35,963 nucleotides of DNA. Source: a bacterium (GTDB lineage: Bacteria > Sumerlaeota > Sumerlaeia > MVZB01). A program made the translations under genes and the position numbers. Where the stretch lies: the NCBI GenBank assembly GCA_021372575.1, contig JAJFUE010000127.1:1-35963 (forward strand), given 5' to 3'. Of the stretch, positions 8,654 through 15,149 are shown piece after piece. Under the pieces are notes generated by a model, which saw only the letters and a list, made by a program, of their open reading frames with translations, was not told the origin of the DNA and did not search any database. How positions within the stretch are numbered: the first letter of the stretch is position 1; every line of letters starts with the position of its first letter.

Positions 8654-9044
8654 TGCCCGTTACCTCGTGATCGGCGGCATTGCCGTAGCGCTTTACGGCG
8701 TTCCACCGAATACGTTCGATACCGATATCACGATCGAAGCAACGCTCGAGAATGCCGGGAAGATTCTACGCGCGTTAAAAGAGGCGGGATTTGCCACTGC
8801 CGACTTGATCGATGCCGCCGGGTTGCTCAGAAACGAGGTCACGATCTTTGATGATTTCGTTCAAGTTGATGTGCAGACACGAACACCGGGCTTGGAATTC
8901 GGTTCCGCCTGGTCGCGGCGTGAAATGATGCAGGTGCAAGGGCAACCATTTTACGTGGTAAGCAAACAGGATTTGATTGCCTCGAAGCGCGCGGCGGGAC
9001 GGCCGGTTGATTTGGAAGACGTCCGACTGCTGGAATTGGAATAA
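8607..9044 (+). CDS. MNT/AbiEii-like nucleotidyltransferase
   Basis: This is a 145-residue pol-beta-superfamily protein. VIGGIAVALYG provides the GG signature (Gly23-Gly24), followed by the D-x-D metal site (Asp38, Asp40), and VQVDVQTR later supplies a likely third acidic strand. The C-terminal part (VVSKQDLIASKRAAGRPVDLEDVRLLE) matches the usual end of small nucleotidyltransferases whose closing helix follows an LI.KK.A.GR..D..D pattern. Such proteins are often toxins or antitoxins of MNT/HEPN or AbiE-type modules, or stand-alone modifiers. It is coupled to the preceding small gene; no HEPN partner is seen. It ends 2 nt before the next start. Confidence 0.85.
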   Translation: MLHKLKALFKSLQENDARYLVIGGIAVALYGVPPNTFDTDITIEATLENAGKILRALKEAGFATADLIDAAGLLRNEVTIFDDFVQVDVQTRTPGLEFGSAWSRREMMQVQGQPFYVVSKQDLIASKRAAGRPVDLEDVRLLELE

Positions 9045-9046
9045 TC

Positions 9047-9721
9047 ATGAATTTCAATAACGAACCTCGGGATTCCGACGACCTGGACCTTGTCGTTGTT
9101 TATACGACAACCGATCAGGTGACGGCAGCGCTGGCGGGGTCTTGCCTTGAAGGCGAGCAGATTCCGTTCATGGTCCGGCACGAAGGCCTGCAAAGCACGC
9201 TGGGCATCCCGTCGTTCGGCAGTTTCAACCCGGCGATCGTTCCGCTCGAGCTGCTCGTGCCGGCAAAATATGCGGAAGAAGCAATCAAGGTATTGCAGGT
9301 GTGGGAGCAGTCGCGCGAGCCCGAACCGGGCGCGGCGGCGGATGAAAACAAAACGCCGCCGATGCGCGTTAAGAAGATCGTCTTTGCGATCTGCATGATG
9401 ATGGTGGGATTCAACATCGCGGCCGGCGCGTTTTACCCGGGATCGCTGCTGATCGTCGTTCCGGTCACCGGGCTGCTGCTGCTGTCGCTGCCGGGGTATT
9501 TGTATTGGAACCACCTGCACCGGCTCGGCTATGAATGGCCGACGATTAGCGACGCGCATCGGATCCGGTGGTGCTGCGCGAAGCATGCGTACGAATTGCC
9601 GCCGGCCTCGGAAGTCGAAACCCTCCCCGGCATCGAGCGCAACAGCGAAAGCATCATTCAGTTTCTGATCAATATTGATGAATACAAGCGCGGCGCGCGG
9701 AAAAAAGATTCGGGCGAGTAA
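9047..9721 (+). CDS. DUF2007-like (putative signal-transducing) membrane protein
   Basis: The product has 224 residues. The first 90 fit the DUF2007 ferredoxin-like fold: a strand VVVYTTTD, a helix TAALAGSCLEGEQI, then PFMVRHEG and PLELLVPAKYAEEAIKVLQ. A charged linker follows, then two hydrophobic membrane segments at about 108-130 and 132-152, and a cytoplasmic tail with a Cys pair (WCCAKHAYELP). DUF2007 modules are thought to bind a small ligand or partner, but no function is established. It begins 2 nt after the nucleotidyltransferase stop, so it probably shares that transcript. Confidence 0.75.
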   Translation: MNFNNEPRDSDDLDLVVVYTTTDQVTAALAGSCLEGEQIPFMVRHEGLQSTLGIPSFGSFNPAIVPLELLVPAKYAEEAIKVLQVWEQSREPEPGAAADENKTPPMRVKKIVFAICMMMVGFNIAAGAFYPGSLLIVVPVTGLLLLSLPGYLYWNHLHRLGYEWPTISDAHRIRWCCAKHAYELPPASEVETLPGIERNSESIIQFLINIDEYKRGARKKDSGE

Positions 9722-9746
9722 TTTTGAGTCGCGCGTGAACCCAGGT

Positions 9747-9977
9747 TCAAGATTTTAGCAACCGAATCAAATCCGCCCTCGTAAGTTCGGTATCGCGAAG
9801 AATTTTGCCGAGCAATCCATGACCTATTGTTTCACCCGCGTGCAGTGGAACACTTGTCGTTCGGCCGTCGGGGTGTCGCAGAAAGTGATGACTGCCGTTA
9901 ATTCTAACGACGGCAAAGCCCGCTTTCGCGAGGGCATTGATAAGTCTTTGTCCATCCAAGGCGGGCAATTTGCTCAT
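9747..9977 (-). CDS. hicA: HicA-type mRNA interferase toxin
   Basis: This 76-residue dsRBD-like protein has the HicA/YcfA hallmark RINGSHHFLRHPDGR, with His30 as the expected catalytic residue, followed by SVPLHAGETIGHGLLGKIL, typical of the family. HicA cleaves mRNA independently of ribosomes when not neutralised by HicB. It lies 24 nt downstream of hicB on the same strand, so the order is antitoxin first, the reverse of the hicA-hicB order common in E. coli-type loci. It is convergent with the DUF2007-like gene. Confidence 0.9.
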   Translation of the reverse strand: MSKLPALDGQRLINALAKAGFAVVRINGSHHFLRHPDGRTTSVPLHAGETIGHGLLGKILRDTELTRADLIRLLKS

Positions 9978-10001
9978 ATCAATATTTTCCGCGAGAGTTA
10001 A

Positions 10002-10214
10002 TTAAAGCGCAAATCGCTGAACGCCGATAAAACGGGTGCGAGTTTTGGGTTTTTGCTCGCTTTCGCAAAGTTCGATGACTTCGCGAAGGCGTTCCATGAG
10101 CTCATCCATCGAGCGGGCCTGGGTGTAGCAGCTTTTTAACGCGGGAACTTCCGCGACAAAATAGCCATCCTCGTCCTGCTCGATAATGACCGTATATTCC
10201 CGGTGCTTTTTCAT
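10002..10214 (-). CDS. hicB: HicB-type antitoxin
   Basis: I chose the ATG at 10214 (70 residues) because GGAGG lies 8 nt before it; an in-frame ATG at 10229 includes part of that site. The protein matches the HicB partial RNase H-like fold: YTVIIEQDEDGYFVAEVPALKSC with the G(Y/W)..EVP.L.G-type motif, then the helix MDELMERLREVIELC. There is no C-terminal DNA-binding domain, so autoregulation would have to use another route. It binds and neutralises the HicA product encoded 24 nt downstream. Confidence 0.9.
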   Translation of the reverse strand: MKKHREYTVIIEQDEDGYFVAEVPALKSCYTQARSMDELMERLREVIELCESEQKPKTRTRFIGVQRFAL

Positions 10215-10237
10215 GCCCTCAGCCTCCATATGCTACA

Positions 10238-10267
10238 ATTATGCAGGAATGCTCGGCGAAAACTCAA
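10238..10267 (-). promoter_or_regulatory. Possible sigma-70 promoter for hicBA
   Basis: On the minus strand TTGAGT (10267-10262) and CATAAT (10243-10238) are separated by 18 nt, with the hicB start 24 nt further on. Both boxes are moderately close to consensus; other -10 choices (TAGCAT) are possible. Confidence 0.35.
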
Positions 10268-10314
10268 CATGGAACCCATCGCCGCAAAATCAGCCCCAAA
10301 ATGAATCCGTTCTT

Positions 10315-10345
10315 TTCATCATTCCTCATTCATCTTTCATCATTT
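10315..10345. repeat. CATTCCTCATTCATC low-complexity repeat
   Basis: A short CATCATT-type run upstream of galU, of the same type as those at 6651-6681 and 35249-35296. Confidence 0.55.
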
Positions 10346-10412
10346 TCTTGACCCTCATTGCCCAAAAAAGCACACTGTTATGGCGACTCGTAACGTCTTG
10401 GAGAATGTGAAC

Positions 10413-11309
10413 ATGGTGATCAAAAATGCAGTTTTGCCGGTGGCCGGGTTGGGGACGAGGCTCCTGCCGGCGACCAAGTGCCAGCCCAAGGAAATGCTGC
10501 CGGTCGGCAAGCGGCCGGTCGTGCAATACATCGTCGAAGAGCTCGAGCGCAACAATTTCGAGCGCGTCCTGCTTATCACGGGGCCCAACAAATACTCGAT
10601 CGAGAACCACTTCGACACCGACGCGGACCTGATCCGGCACCTGCGCGAAACGAAGAAGGAAGACCTGCTCGCCGAGCTCGAGTTCGAGCGGTCGAAACTG
10701 CGCTTTTTCTACACGCGCCAGAAACTTCAGCGCGGACTGGGCGACGCGGTCCTGCACGCCGAGGAATTCGCCGGCAACCAGCCGTTCGCGGTCGCGCTCG
10801 GCGACTCGATCCTTGGCATGCACGCCGGCAGCAGGACGCTCTCGTTCATGCGCGATGTGTTCACGGAGACGCCGTGCGCGGCGGTCGTCGCCTTCGAGGA
10901 AGTGCCGCTCGATGAGGTCAGCCAGTATGGCATCGCCGAGCCGGTCACGCCCCCAACCGATGGCGGCGCGTTCGAGGTCAGGAGCCTGATCGAGAAACCG
11001 TCGGTCAAGGAATCTCCAAGCCGGCTGGCGATCGCGGCGCGCTACATTTTCTCGCCGCAGATCTTTCAGGCGCTGCACGTCACGAAGCCCGGGCGTGGCG
11101 GCGAAATCCAGCTCACCGACGCGATCCGCATCATGATCGACGGCGGCGAAAAAGTCCTCGGCGTCAAGCTGCCGGCGGGCGAGCGCCGCTACGACATCGG
11201 CAATTTCGAGAGCTATTTCAAGGCCTTCATCGAGTTCGCGCTGAACGATCCAGAATACGGCACGGAACTGCGCGACTATACCCGGAGGCTGCTCAATGAG
11301 GATCATTGA
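10413..11309 (+). CDS. galU: UTP--glucose-1-phosphate uridylyltransferase (UDP-sugar pyrophosphorylase)
   Basis: GalU joins UTP and a sugar 1-phosphate to give UDP-sugar and PPi. The ATG at 10413 (298 residues) is preceded by GGAG at good spacing; the in-frame ATG at 10380 lacks one. The nucleotide-binding loop AVLPVAGLGTRLLPATK is at the N-terminus, followed by QPKEMLPVGKRP, VALGDSILG (metal-binding Asp), DEVSQYGIAEP, LIEKPS, GGEIQLTDAI and a GERRYDIGN motif, all typical of bacterial GalU. The last 14 nt overlap the following sugar kinase gene, implying that the two enzymes act together. In that context the substrate may be glucuronate 1-phosphate as well as, or instead of, glucose 1-phosphate. 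Confidence 0.94.
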   Translation: MVIKNAVLPVAGLGTRLLPATKCQPKEMLPVGKRPVVQYIVEELERNNFERVLLITGPNKYSIENHFDTDADLIRHLRETKKEDLLAELEFERSKLRFFYTRQKLQRGLGDAVLHAEEFAGNQPFAVALGDSILGMHAGSRTLSFMRDVFTETPCAAVVAFEEVPLDEVSQYGIAEPVTPPTDGGAFEVRSLIEKPSVKESPSRLAIAARYIFSPQIFQALHVTKPGRGGEIQLTDAIRIMIDGGEKVLGVKLPAGERRYDIGNFESYFKAFIEFALNDPEYGTELRDYTRRLLNEDH

Positions 11310-12330
11310 GACCCGCGCCCATGCCAGAGCCGGCTTGGTCGGCAATCCGTCCGACGGCTACTTCGGCAAGACGATCTCCTTCACGTTCTCGGATTTCTTC
11401 GCGCGCGTCATCATCTACGATTGGCCGACGCTCGAAATCCTGCCGTGCGAGCAGGACAAGGACACGTTCGACAACCTGTGCGAACTGGTCGAGGACGTCA
11501 AGCGCAACGGCTACTACGGCGGGTTGCGGCTGGTCAAGGCCTCGGTCAAGAAATTCTGGGATTACTGCACGTCGGTCGGGATCGTGCTGCCCGAGCGGAA
11601 CTTCACGATCCGCTACGAGACGACCATTCCGCGGCAGGTGGGGCTTGCGGGAAGCTCGGCGATCATCACGGCCACGTTCCGCGCGTTGATGGCGTTCTAC
11701 GACGTTCAGATCCCGCCCGAGATCATGCCGAACTGGGTGCTGGCGACGGAGGTCGAGGAACTCCACATCCGTGCCGGCCTGCAGGACCGCGTCGCGCAGT
11801 GCTACGACGGCCTCGTTTACATGAACTTCGCGAAAGAATTACTTGAACGCGACAAGCACGGTTTTTACGAGCCGCTCGACACGGCGCTCCTGCCGAACAT
11901 CTATATCGCTTACCAGGTCGTGCTGGCCGAGGTTTCGGACGTGGTGCACAGCAACCTGCGCGAGCGCTGGGAACACGGCGACAAGGACATCGTCGATGCG
12001 ATGAAGAAATTCGCGGAGCTTGCCGAACGCGGCCGCGCGTGCCTGCTCGAGGGCGATCATGCCGGGCTCGCGAATGTGATGAACGCCAACTTCGACCTGC
12101 GGCGCAGCATCATCCACATCAGCGCCGACAACATCAAGATGGTCGAGACGGCGAGGGCGTGCGGTGCGTCGGCGAAGTTCGCCGGCAGCGGCGGCGCAAT
12201 TGTCGGGACGTACACCGACGAGGCCATGTTCGAGGAACTCACGCGCGAGCTGACGAAAATCGGATGCCGGGTGATCAAGCCGGCCCTGACGACGGGGCGG
12301 GTGAAACCGAAGGTCGGGACGACGGTATAA
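11296..12330 (+). CDS. GHMP-family sugar kinase resembling plant glucuronokinase
   Basis: This 344-residue kinase starts at an ATG inside the galU 3' end with GGAGG 7 nt upstream. The N-terminus has GLVGNPSDGYFGKTISFTF, the ATP loop is IPRQVGLAGSSAIIT (GHMP motif 2), followed by AGLQDRVAQCYDGLVYMNF and NFDLRRSI, and motif 3 is AKFAGSGGAIVG. From memory these stretches closely parallel Arabidopsis glucuronokinase, which phosphorylates D-glucuronate at C1. Coupling to a UDP-sugar pyrophosphorylase gives a plausible two-step salvage route from free glucuronate (or a similar sugar acid) to its UDP form. Galacturonate or a neutral sugar remains possible. Confidence 0.85.
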   Translation: MRIIETRAHARAGLVGNPSDGYFGKTISFTFSDFFARVIIYDWPTLEILPCEQDKDTFDNLCELVEDVKRNGYYGGLRLVKASVKKFWDYCTSVGIVLPERNFTIRYETTIPRQVGLAGSSAIITATFRALMAFYDVQIPPEIMPNWVLATEVEELHIRAGLQDRVAQCYDGLVYMNFAKELLERDKHGFYEPLDTALLPNIYIAYQVVLAEVSDVVHSNLRERWEHGDKDIVDAMKKFAELAERGRACLLEGDHAGLANVMNANFDLRRSIIHISADNIKMVETARACGASAKFAGSGGAIVGTYTDEAMFEELTRELTKIGCRVIKPALTTGRVKPKVGTTV

Positions 12331-12352
12331 GTCCAGACGGTGCGATATTTTG

Positions 12353-12423
12353 AACCACGGAATACACTGAATACACGGAAATAAATTACCCAAGTTTCCG
12401 TGTGGTCCGTGTATTCCGTGGTT
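12353..12423. repeat. Long inverted repeat AACCACGGAATACAC... (hairpin)
   Basis: Left arm 12353-12381 and right arm 12395-12423 (29 nt each) pair except for about five central positions, separated by 13 nt. The right arm is identical, base for base, to 15112-15140. It lies just after the sugar kinase stop and could end that transcript, although no T-run follows. Confidence 0.85.
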
Positions 12424-12453
12424 TGTTCAATTCATGCTCGCGGAAAAATAACC

Positions 12454-13116
12454 ATGACTCGCGACAGCCGCTACCGGTTCATCTGGACGTGCATTTTCGG
12501 GCTCTCGATGGGTTATTTCGAGGCCTCGGTGGTCGTGTATTTGCGCGGGCTTTATTATCCGGAAGGATTCGGGTTCCCGCTCAAGCCGCTTGAGGCGTTC
12601 AACCAGATGCACCTCGCCGTCGAGGCCGGCCGCGAGGCGATGTCGATCGTGATGCTGCTCTCGGTGGCGATGCTGGCGGGGCGCCGTCCGCTCGAGCGCT
12701 TCATCTTGTTCCTGTGCGCGTTTGGCGTGTGGGATATTTTCTATTATCTATTCCTGTATGTGGCGCTCGGGTGGCCGGAGAGCCTGACGACGTGGGACGT
12801 TTTGTTTATGCTGCCGCTGCCGTGGATCGGACCGGTGTGGTCGGCGGCGGTGCTGGCGGTGCTGTTCGTCGTGACGGCCATGATTCATTTGTTGCTCGAA
12901 GATTCGGGCCGGCCGCTCAAACCGACGATCGGCGAATGGGCCGTCGCGATCGCCGGGGCACTCGTGATCGTTTACAGTTTTTGTTACGAGGGGATCGAGG
13001 TCGGCAGAGGCGCGATGCCACACCCGTATCCGTGGTGGTGGTGGGTGGTCGGAACGGGGATGGGAATCGCGGCGTTTGGGAGGGCGATTCGGAGAGCGAT
13101 GGGGAAGAAGAGATGA
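12454..13116 (+). CDS. Multi-pass membrane protein of unknown function
   Basis: The start is placed at the ATG at 12454 (220 residues); an in-frame ATG at 12400 would run through the 12353-12423 hairpin repeat and is unlikely. About six hydrophobic segments are visible: IWTCIFGLSMGYFEASVVV, AMSIVMLLSVAMLAG, FILFLCAFGVWDIFYYLFLY, VWSAAVLAVLFVVTAMIHLL, WAVAIAGALVIVYSF, and a last one after HPYPWWWWVVG. No enzymatic motif is recognisable. It lies downstream of the galU-kinase pair, separated by the hairpin, so co-expression is uncertain. Confidence 0.75.
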   Translation: MTRDSRYRFIWTCIFGLSMGYFEASVVVYLRGLYYPEGFGFPLKPLEAFNQMHLAVEAGREAMSIVMLLSVAMLAGRRPLERFILFLCAFGVWDIFYYLFLYVALGWPESLTTWDVLFMLPLPWIGPVWSAAVLAVLFVVTAMIHLLLEDSGRPLKPTIGEWAVAIAGALVIVYSFCYEGIEVGRGAMPHPYPWWWWVVGTGMGIAAFGRAIRRAMGKKR

Positions 13117-13142
13117 AAGATGAATTGATTCGCGGTTGATGT

Positions 13143-13308
13143 TTGAGGGCTAAAGCCGGGAGTCGAAAAGCCGGCTAAAGCCGGCTCAAATGTTCATAAA
13201 ATGAAAGGACCAGCAACCACCGGCTGAAGCCGGTGGCAACGCGTTCAGCCCGCTAAAGCGGGCTCTTACGATCCACGAATCACGATCCACGATTCACGTT
13301 CCACGAAC
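13143..13308. repeat. CTGAAG/CTAAAG palindrome cluster, copy 2, plus GATCCACG run
   Basis: Palindromes GCCGGCTAAAGCCGGC, CCACCGGCTGAAGCCGGTGG and GCCCGCTAAAGCGGGC occur in the same order and spacing as at 45-166. They are followed by a GATCCACGAATCACGATCCACG low-complexity run at 13270-13308. The cluster separates two convergent genes. Confidence 0.8.
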
Positions 13309-13309
13309 A

Positions 13310-14743
13310 TCACGCGGCGTCGGTCATTGAATCGAGCCAGAGTTTCTCGAGCGTTTCGATGTCTCTGCCATAGACTTTCTTGACGGCGTCGCCGAGCGGG
13401 GTGTTGGCGCCGATCGCGACGAGCAGTTCGCGGAGCTTCCATGGGCGGTAGCGCGCCGCGAGCCACTGGACGAAACTGCGTGACAGCAAATACGCGCGCT
13501 CGACCTGCTGTGTGTCGGTGATCTTGGTGAAGCTCGGCGGGAGCGTGAGGACCGAGACCTGCTCGCCGTTGCGGATCAGCTTGGCGATGGCGCGGCGGTC
13601 GGCCCTGGCGCGCGCGTCGCGGTCGGCGATGTCGCGCTCGTAATACATGGCGAGCCCCTCATTGAGCCACGCGGGAACCTTCGGGCCGGCAAGGTCGATG
13701 ACGACGGCGTGCGTGAGCTCGTGGCGCAGCGTCGTCGTGAGCGCCTTGCTGTCGATTTCGTTTTTGAGCGGCACGCGGATCTTGCCGTCGTAAAGGCCGG
13801 ACGACCAGCCGGGCGCGGCGGTGGCGATGTCGTAAGACTCGCGGCTGTAAAGGACAACGGCGAAGGGGTGTTTGGCGTCGTAGCGCAGGTCGCGGCGGAT
13901 CTGGAACAGGCCGCGGCTCAGGACCTTGATCGCGTCGCCCGCGGTCTGCTCGTTGACCTTGCCTTCGTAGCTAACCTTGAACTCGCGGCTCGTGCGCTGG
14001 TCGAAGTTGCCCTCGACGGCTTCCTCGCGCACGGCTTTTTCGAGCATTGCGCTCAGGCCGGGGATGTTGGGATCGATCGCAGCGGCGGCACGCCAATACT
14101 CGAGCGCGGATGCGGTGTCGCCTTCCTCGTAGAGCATTTCGGCCATCTTGAGCTGGGCGTGGGTGCAGTCCGGGTCGATCTCGAGCGCGCCGGCGAGCAA
14201 CTTGCGGGTGCGCTCGCGATTGCCCTTCGCCAAGGCTTCCTCGGCGGTCGTATAGACATTATAGGCACGGCGTTTGGCGATTTCACGGTGCTGGTCGTCG
14301 GTGGCGGCGTCGGCGTCGGCGCGCACGAGCTGACTTTCCGCCTCGTCATGCTTTTTATTGTCCATCAACTCGGTGGCCCAGTTGATGCGCATGGCGGTCA
14401 TGTTGGCGGTGACCAGCTTATCGGTGGGGAGAAGCTCATGCGCCGTTTCCAGCCGCTCAAGGGCCTGTTCGAATTTTGACTCTTTGGCGAGTTCGACGCC
14501 CCAGGCGTTGTAGGCAAGCGCAAGGTTTCGCTGAAGGTTCGCATCCTGGGGGATGACCCGGCGCGCGGTGGCAAAAGCCTCAGCCGCGGCGGCGTAATTT
14601 CCGGCCTTCATCATGGCCAGGCCGCGGTCGTTGATCTGCTGAACCGACTCGGCCGGGAACGCCTGCGCGGCGCATGCGAAAATCAGCACAACGGCCAAAA
14701 CGATGCGCCGAATCGGGAACACATTGAGACAAAATTTCACCAT
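13310..14743 (-). CDS. Secreted TPR protein with peptidase MA-like gluzincin domain
   Basis: The start is taken as the ATG at 14743 (477 residues) with GGAAGGCGGA 8 nt upstream; a TTG at 14770 is the alternative. An N-terminal signal peptide or anchor (RRIVLAVVLIFACAAQAF) precedes several TPR-type helical repeats (about 30-225; e.g. AAAEAFATARRVIPQDA and ALEYWRAAAAIDPN). The C-terminal domain has HELTH at 341-345 and NEG with Glu362, the HExxH...E zinc site of the peptidase MA superfamily. It is probably an exported metalloprotease or a pseudo-protease with a TPR scaffold. The substrate is unknown. It sits alone between repeats. Confidence 0.85.
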   Translation of the reverse strand: MVKFCLNVFPIRRIVLAVVLIFACAAQAFPAESVQQINDRGLAMMKAGNYAAAAEAFATARRVIPQDANLQRNLALAYNAWGVELAKESKFEQALERLETAHELLPTDKLVTANMTAMRINWATELMDNKKHDEAESQLVRADADAATDDQHREIAKRRAYNVYTTAEEALAKGNRERTRKLLAGALEIDPDCTHAQLKMAEMLYEEGDTASALEYWRAAAAIDPNIPGLSAMLEKAVREEAVEGNFDQRTSREFKVSYEGKVNEQTAGDAIKVLSRGLFQIRRDLRYDAKHPFAVVLYSRESYDIATAAPGWSSGLYDGKIRVPLKNEIDSKALTTTLRHELTHAVVIDLAGPKVPAWLNEGLAMYYERDIADRDARARADRRAIAKLIRNGEQVSVLTLPPSFTKITDTQQVERAYLLSRSFVQWLAARYRPWKLRELLVAIGANTPLGDAVKKVYGRDIETLEKLWLDSMTDAA

Positions 14744-15044
14744 CGAACAAATCCGCCTTCCAACAGGCAAATTATAGCAAAAACACGGCCAGAAAAGAGA
14801 AACGATCTCAAGACATTAAAACCACGAGATACCTGGCGCGGCGGAGCCGCAACCAATAATCCCGGATAAACACGAAATACACAAAAATAAGCACGAAAAT
14901 TCACGAAATGCAGGCTTTTGTCGCAGAGGAGCAGAGTTTGGCAGAGAGGCCGAGAATATTTCTGAACAGAAGAATTGAACAGGAGGAAACGGAGAAAAGG
15001 GAGAAATATTTTGGGGCTGAAATCCCTGTTACCTCCTGTTCAAA

Positions 15045-15140
15045 AATCTTGTCAGGAAAACAAGATTCTGACGGATAAGAGTCCGGACCACGCGGAAAAA
15101 TATCGGGATCATTTCCGTGTGGTCCGTGTATTCCGTGGTT
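15045..15140. repeat. ACAAGATT hairpin copy 2 and second copy of the TTCCGTGGT repeat
   Basis: AATCTTGT (15045-15052) and ACAAGATT (15060-15067) followed by CTGACGGATA repeat the unit at 211-243. GGACCACGCGGAAA (15085-15098) then pairs with 15112-15125, and 15112-15140 is identical to the right arm of the 12353-12423 repeat. The stretch 14744-15149 also holds AT-rich cacgaaa-type sequence around 14870-14910. A 72-codon open frame at 14975-15193 crosses these repeats and overlaps gltX, so I do not call it. Confidence 0.8.
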
Positions 15141-15149
15141 TAGAAATGG

